Origin: Kiloniellales bacterium
GTDB taxonomy: Bacteria > Pseudomonadota > Alphaproteobacteria > Kiloniellales > JAKSDN01
DNA length: 38,553 nucleotides
Reading direction: 5' to 3'
Assembly: GCA_030064845.1 (NCBI GenBank)
Contig: JASJEC010000071.1
Coordinates: 1-38,553 of the forward strand
Shown here: piece after piece, positions 8,031 to 19,206 of the stretch
How positions within the stretch are numbered: the stretch's first letter is position 1
Layout: every line of letters begins with the position of its first letter
Made by a program: the position numbers and the translations under genes
The notes under the pieces: model-generated
What the model saw: only the letters and a program-made list of their open reading frames with translations
Database searches by the model: none
What the model was told of the DNA's origin: nothing

Positions 8031-9440
8031 GACGGCCCGCCGCGACTCCCCGGCCGGCAGGGCGCTCGACGAGGCCCATATCTTGACCGGCTCGGCGCGG
8101 TTGCGCAGGTCCTGGGGCGCGGCCTCTTCGAAATCCGAGAGCAGGGCCGCGGCGGCCTCGGCGTCCTGGGCGCGCGCGGCGGTGACCAGGTCGTCGCTCA
8201 GCACCGTGCAGCAGCCGAGCTCGCGGGTCAGCCCTTCGAGCCGGCTCGCCACGTTGACCGCGTCGCCAAGCACCGCGAGCTCGAGCCGCCGGGCCGAGCC
8301 GATGTCGCCCAGCACGACCTCGCCGAAGTGCAGGCCCAGCGCGACCGCGATCGGTGGGTCGCCGGCGTGCTCCCGCTCCGTGTTCCACGCCGCCACGTCG
8401 CGCTGGATGGCGCAGGCGGCGGCCAGCGCGTTGACCGCGTCGCGCGGCCCCGCTTCGGGCGCGCCGAAGGTCGCCATGACGCCGTCGCCCAGGAACTTGT
8501 CGAGGGTGCCGCCGAACTCGAAGATGCAGCGCTCGATGCATGCGTGGTAGGCGCGCAGGGTCTCGACCACCTTCTCGGGGGCCGCGGCCTCGGCGAAGCG
8601 CGTGAAGGCGACGATGTCGACGAAGAGCACGGCCACCGGCTGGGTCCGCACCGCGCCCAGCGGCTTCTCCTGGCGCGCCAGTCGGTCGACCACGCTGGGC
8701 GGAAAGTAGCGGGCGAGGTTGGCCCGCTCGCGGGCCACGGAGATCTGGCGAATCACCAGGCGCCGCGAGCGCCAGACCACCAGAGCGAGCACCGCGGCAA
8801 ACAACAGCATCACGATCACGTCCTGGATGCGCGCCTCGATATCGACGAATCCGGGCTGGAGATAGAAGAGCATCAGCTCTTCCGTGCTCGCCTCGCCGAG
8901 ATCGGGCATGTCCGCCCAGGTCAGGGTGTCGGGGAGCGACACCGTCCAGAGCACGCCCAACGACCAGAAAACCGCGCAGCAGAGGCCGGCCCAGGCCATG
9001 AGGCGCGGCGAGTAGCTGAGCGCGACCGGCGCCAGGAACGCCATCATGTAGACGAAGTTGCCCAGGCGGAAGCGCATGGGCACCGGCCAGTTGCTGACGA
9101 AGGGGTTCGGTATCACCAGGGTGAAGGCGAGCAGCGCGGCGGCCAGAGCGATGAAGAGATAGGGCTGCCACGGCCGCGCGTAGCGGCTGATGCTCAAGCG
9201 GTAGTCGGTATAGAAGATGAGCGCGAAGAGCCCGAGGATCACCTCGTAGAACCAGACCCGCTGCCAGCCGATCTGGACGAAGAGCCAGACCGCGATGACC
9301 GCGAGCCCCGCCAGGATGGTGCGGGTCGCGAGCCGGCGGCCGGCGATCGCCTCGGCCTCGAAAGCGCCCTTGTGCTGCTCGGCGACCGGCGCCTCGAAGC
9401 CTTCCGCCGCATCCGCCGGAGCGTGCTGTGAATCCGCCAT
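8028..9440 (-). CDS. Membrane adenylate/guanylate cyclase (class III)
   Basis: 470 residues. About six hydrophobic segments fill residues 40-225, followed by a short linker and a class III cyclase catalytic domain (about 265-430). Metal aspartates are Asp275 (VLFVDIVAFT) and Asp319 (DKFLGDGVMATFG). Base-recognition residues are Lys315 and Asp393, which fits ATP rather than GTP. Asn396 and Arg400 (LGDAVNVASR) stabilise the transition state. It therefore looks catalytically complete and probably makes cAMP in response to a membrane or intracellular cue. The ATG has GAGGAGG at about 7 bases. The stop codon lies in the edge of the adjacent double-hairpin element, probably reused by an insertion into a CTAG stop context. 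Confidence 0.9.
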   Translation of the reverse strand: MADSQHAPADAAEGFEAPVAEQHKGAFEAEAIAGRRLATRTILAGLAVIAVWLFVQIGWQRVWFYEVILGLFALIFYTDYRLSISRYARPWQPYLFIALAAALLAFTLVIPNPFVSNWPVPMRFRLGNFVYMMAFLAPVALSYSPRLMAWAGLCCAVFWSLGVLWTVSLPDTLTWADMPDLGEASTEELMLFYLQPGFVDIEARIQDVIVMLLFAAVLALVVWRSRRLVIRQISVARERANLARYFPPSVVDRLARQEKPLGAVRTQPVAVLFVDIVAFTRFAEAAAPEKVVETLRAYHACIERCIFEFGGTLDKFLGDGVMATFGAPEAGPRDAVNALAAACAIQRDVAAWNTEREHAGDPPIAVALGLHFGEVVLGDIGSARRLELAVLGDAVNVASRLEGLTRELGCCTVLSDDLVTAARAQDAEAAAALLSDFEEAAPQDLRNRAEPVKIWASSSALPAGESRRAV

Positions 9441-10051
9441 GCTGCAGCCTCCTCGCTCTCAGCGGATACCCGTCCCAAGACGTAGTGTCTATGCCGCCAT
9501 CGACAATCGGTTGAAGGCCCGGAGTCTTGTTCAAATTCCCGTACCGGGCCGCGTGCAGACGCAAGAATTCCGCAATCAATCCGTCACGACCGCTCACTAG
9601 TCCGCGCCGCGCCAAGGAATGCATGTCCACTCGGGAAGAATCCTCATGAAGGGCTTGAGGCGGACCCTCGCGGGTTTCGTTGCGGTCGGCTTTCCCGCCG
9701 CATGGCACCTACGAGATCATCACCAAGACACCGACCCGCGACATCCTCCCGGACCTCGAGGCCCCCTCACCCCGGCCCTCTCCCCGCCGGGAAGAGGGAG
9801 GATCCGCGGCGAAGCCGTGGAGGGTGAAAGGCTTTTGTTCTCATCCTCCAGTCCTGGCTGGCGCCGTCGATGATTGCAGGCCGCCCTTGCGTTGCGATTG
9901 CTTATCAGTTCGATGAGGTCTTCGCGACCGCCGGAAGAAGAAGGACCGCGCTGCGCCGCTTAACCGAAGATTCGCACCTCTCGACTATAACAATAGGCTC
10001 GCTGGCCTTAGTAGCGCCGGCTTACAACTGTCTGGTGTGGGTCCCACTGCC
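9441..10051. other. 611-bp intergenic region, no convincing gene
   Basis: Separates the divergent cyclase and ATPase genes. Short open frames between 9619 and 9916 have no ribosome-binding site or recognisable family. One reads MKGLRRTLAGFVAVGFPAAW, signal-peptide-like, then breaks into another frame (TYEIITKTPTRDIL), so a decayed gene is possible. A palindromic repeat lies at 9762-9831. The last 150 bases before the ATPase gene are comparatively AT-rich (CGACTATAACAATAGG), as a promoter would be. Confidence 0.5.
9762..9831. repeat. Palindromic CCCTC-rich intergenic repeat
   Basis: Reads CCCCTCACCCCGGCCCTCTC, then CCCGCCGGGAAGAGGGAGG, and closes with GGAGGGTGAAAGG. The outer CCCTCAC and inner CCCTCTCCC arms have complements on the right side. 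This resembles a widespread bacterial intergenic palindrome type. Only one copy is seen here. Confidence 0.55.
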
Positions 10052-11485
10052 ATGCATCTCGGAACGCTTCTCGCAGCGGAAAAGCTGGTTCAGCCGGAGC
10101 AGCTCGACGAGGCGCTCGCCCGCCAGCGCGAGGCGGGCGGCGAGCTGGAGCAGCATCTCCTCGAACTCGGAGCGGTCGACCCGGAGCAGCTCCGCGCGGT
10201 GCTCGCGAAGCGGCCGCAACGTCCGAAGTCGGTCGAGGAGACCGGTCTCGGCCTGAGCTTCCTCCTGGGGCTCGCGCTGAAGAGCATGTACCTCAGCGGA
10301 TCGGACTCTGCCGCGGCCCTGGTCGAGGAGCTCAAGCTGTCGCCGAGCATCGTGCAGAGCCTCGTCGATCTCATGCGCGAGCGCCTGCTGATCGAGCCGC
10401 TCGGCTCGGCGGCCAGCCCCGATCGTCCGCTCGATCTGCACTTCGTCCTGAGCGACACGGGCCGGGCGCGGGCAGCCGAGTCGGTCGAGCAATCGGAGTA
10501 CGTCGGGCCGGCGCCGGTGCCCCTGGCCGCCTTCGAGCAGCAGGTCATGAAGCAGAGACTGGCCGACGAGCGGATCGACCGGGAGACGCTGACCGGGGGC
10601 ATGTCTGACCTGATGGTTTCGCCGACGCTGGTCGACCGCGTCGGCACGGCCTTCAACGCCGGCCAGCCGATCCTGATGTACGGCCCGCCCGGGAACGGCA
10701 AGTCATCGATATCGCACGCCGCGGCGCGCTGTTTCCGGCAGCTGATCTATCTGCCGCGCTGCGTCGAGGTCGACGGCCAGGTGATCAAGGTCTTCGACCC
10801 GACAATCCACGAGGAAGTCTCGCTCGCGCCCGAGCGGAGCACGGGACCTTCGGTCGTGAAGCACGGCGTCGACGATCCGCGCTGGGTCTGCTGCCGCCGC
10901 CCGACGCTCTCGACCGGGGTCGAGCTGACGCTCGACATGCTGGACCTGAATTTTCACCCGCGCGCGCACTATTACGACGCGCCGCTGCAGATGAAGGCTT
11001 CGGGCGGCGTCCTCTTCGTCAACGACTTCGGACGGCAGCTCCTGCGCCCGATCGACATTCTCAACCGGTGGATCGTTCCCCTCGAGCACGGCCGGGACTA
11101 CCTGACGCTCGAGACCGGGCGTAAGTTCTGCTACGCCTTCGACGTGCTCCTGGTCTTCTCGACCAACCTGCCGCTCAAGAGCGTCATGGAGGCCGACATC
11201 CTGCGCCGTATCCCCTATCGCATCGCAGTCGGGCCGCCGTCGCGCGAGGAGTTCGCGCAACTGCTCCAGCGCGAGTGCGCGATACGCCAGGTGGATCTGC
11301 CCGCCGAGACTCTGGCCTACCTGATCGACGACCTCTACATCGCCAGGAAGCGGCGCTTCGCGCGCTACCATCCGCGCTTCATCATCGAGCACGTGATCGC
11401 CAGCGCGAAGTACCACAAGCAACCGCCGCGCCTCAGCCGGGAGATCCTGGCCGAAGCGATGGAAGACCTCTTCACCGAGGCCTAA
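10052..11485 (+). CDS. AAA-type ATP-binding protein with GspE-N-like N-terminus, role unknown
   Basis: 477 residues from ATG 10052 (MHLGTLLAAEKLVQPEQLDE); a GTG five codons upstream is possible but the ATG begins the domain cleanly. Residues 1-55 resemble the small helical N-terminal domain found in type II secretion and pilus ATPases. The ATPase domain has Walker A GPPGNGKSS at about 211-219. At the Walker B position it reads VLFVNDFGRQ (about 320-329), with Asn-Asp rather than Asp-Glu. A sensor-like FSTNLP segment and a C-terminal helical lid follow. I do not recognise a named family. It starts a plus-strand run with a thioredoxin-like gene 143 bases downstream. Confidence 0.7.
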   Translation: MHLGTLLAAEKLVQPEQLDEALARQREAGGELEQHLLELGAVDPEQLRAVLAKRPQRPKSVEETGLGLSFLLGLALKSMYLSGSDSAAALVEELKLSPSIVQSLVDLMRERLLIEPLGSAASPDRPLDLHFVLSDTGRARAAESVEQSEYVGPAPVPLAAFEQQVMKQRLADERIDRETLTGGMSDLMVSPTLVDRVGTAFNAGQPILMYGPPGNGKSSISHAAARCFRQLIYLPRCVEVDGQVIKVFDPTIHEEVSLAPERSTGPSVVKHGVDDPRWVCCRRPTLSTGVELTLDMLDLNFHPRAHYYDAPLQMKASGGVLFVNDFGRQLLRPIDILNRWIVPLEHGRDYLTLETGRKFCYAFDVLLVFSTNLPLKSVMEADILRRIPYRIAVGPPSREEFAQLLQRECAIRQVDLPAETLAYLIDDLYIARKRRFARYHPRFIIEHVIASAKYHKQPPRLSREILAEAMEDLFTEA

Positions 11486-11628
11486 CTTCCGGGCGGCCTG
11501 CGCCCCCGCGCCCTTCGCGGCCTTAACCGTTCGCTCATAACACAGGGACGTGAACCGGCGTGATCGCACCCGGTCCACCCCCTTCCGTACACTCTCGCCT
11601 TCGGACTCAAGAGGAGTCGTGGCGAGCC

Positions 11629-12162
11629 ATGAAGCGTCAGAAGAACCGAAAGCGGCAGCCCCGCAAGCCGGCGGCCGGGGCCGCGGCCCAAGCGGCGGCG
11701 CCATCGACCGCGCCGGAGCGTCCGGGCCGGCGGGACTTCCTCCGGCGGGCCCGCAACGGCGCGCTTATCGGGGCCGGCGTGCTGGGCGGCGGCTGGTACC
11801 TGGTCGAGGACGTCAACGCCCACCGCCGGGAGCACGATCTCGCGCGTATCGGCGACGGCATACCGGCGGTGGTGCAGATACACGACCCCGAATGCCCCCG
11901 CTGCCGCGCCCTGCAGCGCGAGACGCGCCGCGCGCTGGAAGACTTCGAGCCGGGCGAGATCCAGTACCTGGTCGCGAACATCCGCACCGACGAGGGCCGG
12001 GCCCTGGCGGCCCAGCACGGCGTCGGCCACGTGACCCTTCTGCTGATGGACGGCGGGGGCAGGCGCCGCCAAACCCTGCGCGGGCCCAACACCAGCGAGG
12101 CCCTTAAACAGGCCTTCCGCCTGCACCTCGACGCGCTCAACCGCGGCGCCGCTTCCAACTAG
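11629..12162 (+). CDS. Tat-type exported or anchored thioredoxin-like protein
   Basis: 177 residues from ATG 11629, which has AAGAGGAG about 12 bases upstream. A basic N-terminus rich in Lys, Arg and Ala leads into a twin-arginine-like motif (GRRDFLRRA, Arg34-Arg35) and a hydrophobic stretch (GALIGAGVLGGGWYLV), giving a Tat signal or uncleaved anchor. The mature part has a thioredoxin-like pattern: VVQIHDPECPRCRAL with Cys89-x-x-Cys92, then a strand IQYLVANI and a later VTLLLMDGG. The active site CPRC differs from the usual CGPC and its context is degenerate, so it could be a reductase, a metal-binding thioredoxin fold or a binding protein. Substrate unknown. Confidence 0.65.
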   Translation: MKRQKNRKRQPRKPAAGAAAQAAAPSTAPERPGRRDFLRRARNGALIGAGVLGGGWYLVEDVNAHRREHDLARIGDGIPAVVQIHDPECPRCRALQRETRRALEDFEPGEIQYLVANIRTDEGRALAAQHGVGHVTLLLMDGGGRRRQTLRGPNTSEALKQAFRLHLDALNRGAASN

Positions 12163-12341
12163 GCGAGGCGCAGTCAGCGCCTGTTTGCCAGGCCCGGCCC
12201 TGACACCGGGGGCACGGCCCGCGCTTCCGCGCGCCTTGATCGACTGCGGCCTCACGCATTGTTGAGGCGGCCTTACCGAAACTTTAGGCGATCTTTAAGC
12301 GCAGCTTACAGAGCCGCTCCATCCTCTCCCGCGGTCGAGAA

Positions 12342-12362
12342 AGCCCGCGATTCGCGCGGGCT
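12342..12362 (+). other. Hairpin in the leader of the spondin-domain gene
   Basis: AGCCCGCG, loop ATTCG, CGCGGGCT: a perfect 8-bp GC stem 24 bases before the ATG at 12387. There is no T-run after it. It could be a stability or attenuation hairpin, or the end of an upstream transcript. Confidence 0.4.
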
Positions 12363-12386
12363 CAACCCCTGGGAAAGGAAGTCACC

Positions 12387-13061
12387 ATGAGCAGAGTCGC
12401 CCGCTGGAGCCGGGTCGCCCTCGCCGCCGCCGGTCTGAACCTCGTCGCCGGCATGGCCTTGGCCGATAGCTTCGATGTCACGATCTACAATCTCACCAAG
12501 GGTCAGATCATCTCGCCGCCGGTCGTTGCGGCGCACGATCCTTCCGTCGCGATTTTCCGCGTCGGCGAGGAAGCCTCCGACGAACTGGCGGCCCTCGCCG
12601 AGGACGCCGACGCGGTGGGGCTCGTCGCCCTGCTGACCTCGGTCGGCGCCGACGTGGCAGTCGGCGCGGCAGTCATTCTGCCCGGTGAAAGCGCCACGGT
12701 CCGCATCGAGACCTCCCGCGGCAACCGGGTCCTCTCGGCGGTCGGCATGCTGGTCACCACCAACGACGCCTTCTTCGGCCTGAACAGCCTGCCGCTGCGC
12801 TCCCGGGCCCGGACCACCCGCGTGCCGGCCTACGACGCGGGCAGCGAAGAAAACAACGAGGACTGCGGCTTTATTCCGGGACCGCCCTGCGGCACCGAGG
12901 GCGTCCGCGATACCGCCGATGCCGAGGGCTTCGTCCACATTCACAACGGGGTTCACGGCATCACCGCGGACGGCCTGATCCCCGCGCGCGACGACTGGCG
13001 CAATCCCGTCGCCCAGATCACCGTGACGCCGGTGCGCGGCGGTGACGAGGACGACGACTAG
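12387..13061 (+). CDS. Secreted spondin-domain protein
   Basis: 224 residues. A signal peptide of about 26 residues ends ALA-DS. The mature protein begins FDVTIYNLTKGQIISPPVVA, the typical opening of bacterial spondin_N-domain proteins, followed by a beta-rich domain (residues about 28-150) and an acidic C-terminus GGDEDDD. Function in bacteria is poorly known; an extracellular or periplasmic binding or adhesion role is usually suggested. AAGGAAG lies about 6 bases before ATG 12387, and a rho-independent-type terminator follows at 13091. It is a single-gene unit by spacing. Confidence 0.85.
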   Translation: MSRVARWSRVALAAAGLNLVAGMALADSFDVTIYNLTKGQIISPPVVAAHDPSVAIFRVGEEASDELAALAEDADAVGLVALLTSVGADVAVGAAVILPGESATVRIETSRGNRVLSAVGMLVTTNDAFFGLNSLPLRSRARTTRVPAYDAGSEENNEDCGFIPGPPCGTEGVRDTADAEGFVHIHNGVHGITADGLIPARDDWRNPVAQITVTPVRGGDEDDD

Positions 13062-13090
13062 CTTTTCCTCTGAGCTCCTGAACTATGTTG

Positions 13091-13115
13091 GGGGCGGCTT
13101 CCGGGCCGCCCCTTT
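13091..13115 (+). terminator. Rho-independent-type terminator after the spondin gene
   Basis: GGGGCGGC, loop TTCCGG, GCCGCCCC, then TTT. An 8-bp GC stem 29 bases after the stop codon, with a short T-run. Confidence 0.7.
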
Positions 13116-13165
13116 CAGTTCCTGGCAGACAGCGCCCTGCTCCCTAATCGTGCTCGTCGTGGCCC

Positions 13166-13306
13166 TAGAGCAGATCCGGGTTTGACTGAATCGCCGGAGG
13201 CGATCCATCGAACCCCGTGAATCTGCTCTAAACATCGGATGTAGAGCGGATTCACATGTTTAGTTGGCAACCACGAAGTGGTTCCATCTAAACATGATCC
13301 GCTCTA
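13166..13306. repeat. Double-hairpin TA-flanked element, copy 2
   Basis: Core 13168-13304, 137 bp, flanked by TA inside CTAG at 13165-13168 and 13304-13307, as in copy 1. The sequence differs from copy 1 at only a few positions. Some of these, such as GGAGACCAC versus GGCAACCAC, fall in the right-hairpin stem. Confidence 0.88.
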
Positions 13307-13339
13307 GCGGCGGCGCCGGCCCGGTCACAGGAGAACGAC

Positions 13340-13429
13340 GTGATCAGTCGCCTCACGGCCGAGGGCATCAACTGCTACGGCCGGCTCGACGCCGAGCCCG
13401 ATGAGATCGAGGTCGCCGTCACACCCTGA
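13340..13429 (+). CDS. Possible 29-residue small protein or gene remnant
   Basis: GTG at 13340 has AGGAGAACGAC directly upstream, a good ribosome-binding site. The short frame reads ISRLTAEGINCYGRLDAEPD and ends EIEVAVTP with TGA at 13427. No family is recognised. It starts 33 bases after element copy 2, and the same frame is closed upstream by a stop within that element, so it could be the surviving end of a longer gene. Confidence 0.3.
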   Translation: MISRLTAEGINCYGRLDAEPDEIEVAVTP

Positions 13430-13455
13430 GCGGATAGGGCGACAGCGATGGATTG

Positions 13456-14088
13456 TCACTCCCCGCAGCCTCGCGACAGCTCAAGGTCGCGGCGTTCGCT
13501 GGGGTAGAAGCGGATCAGGATGCGCCGCGGCATGAAGCGGCGGTTGATCCGCCGGGTCTTGTAGGACGGCACCAGGGGATCGAAGCGGACCGCCGGGTTG
13601 GGGTCGTCGAAAATCGCCGAGGTGGTGAGGAAATCCAGCCACGTCACCAGGACGGTCGTGGTCGGGAAGCGCCGGTACAGCGTGATGCGCCGGGGCTCGT
13701 TGTCGGGATTGCGTTCGATGCAGGGCTCCTCGGCGGGCCCGTAGGCCTCGTGGAGGGCGGCCAGCACAGCGGCGTAGTTGTTCGGGGTGACTTGGTTGGC
13801 GCGCCGCTCCAGCAGCACCTGCTGCAGCCGGTGGCTCTCCTTGTTCATCTGGAAGAAGACCGTGAAGCCGAGGCCGCCGAGCTCGACGTCGAACAGCGCC
13901 TTCTCGGCATAGGCCCCGCCGAAGTCCCAGCGCCCCGGCAGGTCCTTCAGCGCCCCGCCGAAGGCCTCGACGAGCTCGCTCTCGGTCATGCCCCAGCGCG
14001 CTTCGCGCCAGCCCTCGATATCCTCGGGCGCGGCCCGGGCAGACCCCGCCACGATGCAGCAAACGAGTAAAGCAAGAACGAGACGCAT
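13456..14088 (-). CDS. Secreted protein of unknown function
   Basis: 210 residues from ATG 14088, preferred because CGGAGAAG lies upstream and a signal peptide starts there (MRLVLALLVCCIVAGSARA, cleavage near ARA-AP). A GTG at 14115 would add nine residues. The mature part begins DIEGWREARWGMTESELVEAF, a W-x(3-4)-WGM pattern found in several small periplasmic protein families. It ends with a basic, arginine-rich tract and a single late cysteine. No catalytic motif is recognised. It is downstream of ppc on the same strand with a gap of 74 bases, so it may be the last gene of that transcript. Confidence 0.65.
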   Translation of the reverse strand: MRLVLALLVCCIVAGSARAAPEDIEGWREARWGMTESELVEAFGGALKDLPGRWDFGGAYAEKALFDVELGGLGFTVFFQMNKESHRLQQVLLERRANQVTPNNYAAVLAALHEAYGPAEEPCIERNPDNEPRRITLYRRFPTTTVLVTWLDFLTTSAIFDDPNPAVRFDPLVPSYKTRRINRRFMPRRILIRFYPSERRDLELSRGCGE

Positions 14089-14162
14089 GAGCCGGCTTCT
14101 CCGCCACGCATCCACCAGGAGTCAGATTGGGTTCGGGCAGCCGGCGACAAGACCAGCTGGCG

Positions 14163-16949
<2,787 letters not shown>

Positions 16950-17822
16950 TCAACACCTCGGCCATGATGGCGCCCAGCTCGGCCGGGCTCGGGGCAATGG
17001 TGACGCCGGCTTCCTTGAGGATCTCGACCTTCTCCGAGGCGCTCTCGCCGAAGGCCTGGATGATCGCGCCGGCGTGGCCCATGCGCCGTCCCTTGGGCGC
17101 GGTCAGGCCCGCCACGTAGGCGACCACGGGCTTGCTCATGTGGTCGCGCACGAACTCGGCCGCCTCGGCCTCCTGGGGGCCGCCGATCTCGCCGATCATC
17201 ATTACCGCTTCGGTCTCGTCGTCGGCCTCGAACAGCGCGAGGATATCCTTGAACGAGCTGCCGTTGATCGGGTCGCCGCCGATGCCGACGCTGGTCGAGA
17301 CGCCGATCCCCAGTTCCTTCATCTGAGACGCGGCCTCGTAGCCCAGCGTGCCCGAGCGGCCGACGATGCCGACCCCGCCCGCCATGTAGATGTGGCCCGG
17401 CATGATGCCGGCCAGCGCCTTACCCGGGCTGATCACGCCGGCGCAGTTCGGCCCGATCAGGCGCATGCGCTGTTCCTGCTTGTAGCGGCGCATGTAGCGC
17501 TTGACCTGCATCATGTCCTGGGCCGGGATGCCGTCGGTGATCGAAATGCAGAGGCGCACGCCGGAGTCGGCGGCCTCCATGATCGCGTCGGCGGCGAAGG
17601 GCGGCGGCACGAAGACGATACTGGCGGTCGCGCCGGTCGCCTCGACCGCCTCGCGCACCGTGTCGAAGACCGGCAGGCCGGCCGCGGTCGTGCCGCCCTT
17701 CCCGGGCGAGACGCCGCCGACTAGGTTGGTGCCATAGTCGATCATCTCCTGCGCGTGGAACGCGGCGATGCGCCCGGTGATGCCCTGGAGGATGAACGGG
17801 GTCTTGCGGTCGAGGAGGATGC

Positions 17823-19010
17823 TCATGCCGACACCGCCCGCAGGCTGTCCTGCTTCCAGGCCCCGACCACCCGTTCGGCGGCCTCCGCGAGGGTCTTGGC
17901 GCGGATGATCGGCAGGCCGCTGCGGGTCAGGATCTTGCGGCCCTCCTCGACATTGGTGCCGGCCAGCCGCACGACCAGAGGCACGGTCAGATCGATCTTC
18001 TCGACCGCCTGGACGATGCCCTCAGCGACCCAGTCGCAGCGGTTGATGCCGGCGAAGATGTTGACCAGAACGGCCTCGACGTTCTCGTCGGAGAGAACCA
18101 GCCGGAAGGCCTTGGCCACCCGGTCGGGCGTCGCCCCGCCGCCGATGTCGAGAAAGTTCGCCGGCTCGCCGCCGGCCTGCTTGATCATGTCCATGGTCGC
18201 CATGGCCAGGCCGGCGCCGTTGACGATGCAGCCGATCTTGCCGTCGAGACCGATGTAGTTGAGCCCCCGGTCCGACGCCTGGGTCTCGCGCTTGTCCTCC
18301 TGGGACTTGTCGCGCAGTTCGGAGATGTTGGGCCGGCGAAACAGCGCGTTGTCGTCGAAGCTCATCTTGGCGTCGAGGGCGATCAGCCTGCCTTCGTCGG
18401 TCACCACCAGCGGGTTGATCTCCACCATCGTGGCGTCGAGCTCGCGGAAGGCCTTGTAGCAGCCCTGCAGGATGTCGACCGCCTGGGCGATCTGGGCCGC
18501 CTCGAGACCGAGTCCGAAGGCGATCTCCCGCGCCTGGAAAGCCTGCATGCCGACCGCCGGCTCGACGCTGGTGCGCAGGATCGTCTCCGGCTTTTCGTGA
18601 GCGATCTCCTCGATCTCCATGCCGCCGGCCGAGGAGGCGACGACCATGACCCGCTCCGACTTCCGGTCGAGCACGAGACCCAGGTAGATCTCGCGATTGA
18701 TCTTGGATGAGGCCTCGACATAGAGACGATAGACCACCTTGCCGCCCGGCCCGGTCTGCTGCGTCACCAGGCGCGAGCCGAGCATCGCGTCGGCGGCGTC
18801 CCAGACCGCGTGCTCGTCCCTGCAGAGCTTGATGCCGCCAGCCTTGCCGCGGCCGCCGGAATGAACCTGGGCCTTGACCACCCAGCTCTCGCCGCCGATC
18901 TCGCGCGCCCGGTAGGCCGCCTGCTCGGGGCTGTAGGCCAGGCCGCCGCGGGGTACGGGAATGCCGAAGCCCGCGAGCAGCTCCTTGGCCTGGTACTCAT
19001 GAATGTCCAT
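17823..19010 (-). CDS. mtkA: Malate-CoA ligase beta subunit (MtkA; ATP-grasp)
   Basis: 395 residues from ATG 19010 ([20 protein letters not shown]), with AGGGAGGG about 7 bases upstream. A longer open frame reaches into a dispersed repeat upstream and is not the gene. The ATP-grasp domain (about 1-230) includes [19 protein letters not shown] and EINPLVV. The C-terminal CoA-ligase domain includes [11 protein letters not shown] and [12 protein letters not shown]. It pairs with MtkB downstream, whose ATG overlaps this stop codon. The operon context supports malate over succinate as the substrate; the sequence alone would not decide. Confidence 0.92.
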   Translation of the reverse strand: MDIHEYQAKELLAGFGIPVPRGGLAYSPEQAAYRAREIGGESWVVKAQVHSGGRGKAGGIKLCRDEHAVWDAADAMLGSRLVTQQTGPGGKVVYRLYVEASSKINREIYLGLVLDRKSERVMVVASSAGGMEIEEIAHEKPETILRTSVEPAVGMQAFQAREIAFGLGLEAAQIAQAVDILQGCYKAFRELDATMVEINPLVVTDEGRLIALDAKMSFDDNALFRRPNISELRDKSQEDKRETQASDRGLNYIGLDGKIGCIVNGAGLAMATMDMIKQAGGEPANFLDIGGGATPDRVAKAFRLVLSDENVEAVLVNIFAGINRCDWVAEGIVQAVEKIDLTVPLVVRLAGTNVEEGRKILTRSGLPIIRAKTLAEAAERVVGAWKQDSLRAVSA

Positions 19011-19067
19011 CGCTGCCCTCCCTTCAACCAGACCGGTCAAGGTGCGGAACCAGAAGACCCACCAACT

Positions 19068-19155
19068 GTCATGGCCGGACTTGATCCGGCCATCCAGGAG
19101 ACCCGGCAACACGCGTCGGGCGCCCCTGGATGCCCGTGTCGCGCACGGGCATGAC
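19068..19155. repeat. Dispersed palindromic intergenic repeat, family 2, copy B
   Basis: Begins GTCATGGCCGGACTTGATCC and ends with CACGGGCATGAC, with CATCCAGG and CCTGGATGCCC inside, matching 5429-5503. It fills the sgaA-mtkA gap and might attenuate or process the operon message between these genes. Confidence 0.8.
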
Positions 19156-19206
19156 AGACCAAGGGCTACTCGGTCTCAAGGCCCGGGAAAATCGAGCCTT
19201 TGCCGA

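Noticed and set aside
9619..9916. Two overlapping short frames as a secreted protein gene
   Set aside because: No ribosome-binding site, a frame change is needed for continuity, and a palindromic repeat covers the second half.
7890..13306. CRISPR or tandem array explanation for the repeated hairpin sequences
   Set aside because: Copies are kilobases apart, singly placed and palindromic, with no regular spacers or cas genes.
17823..17826. Reading mtkA and mtkB as one fused gene
   Set aside because: The frames differ and overlap as ATGA, giving two separate coupled genes.
19011..19112. Longer N-terminus for mtkA
   Set aside because: The extra 34 codons lie partly in a dispersed repeat; the family N-terminus and a strong ribosome-binding site are at 19010.
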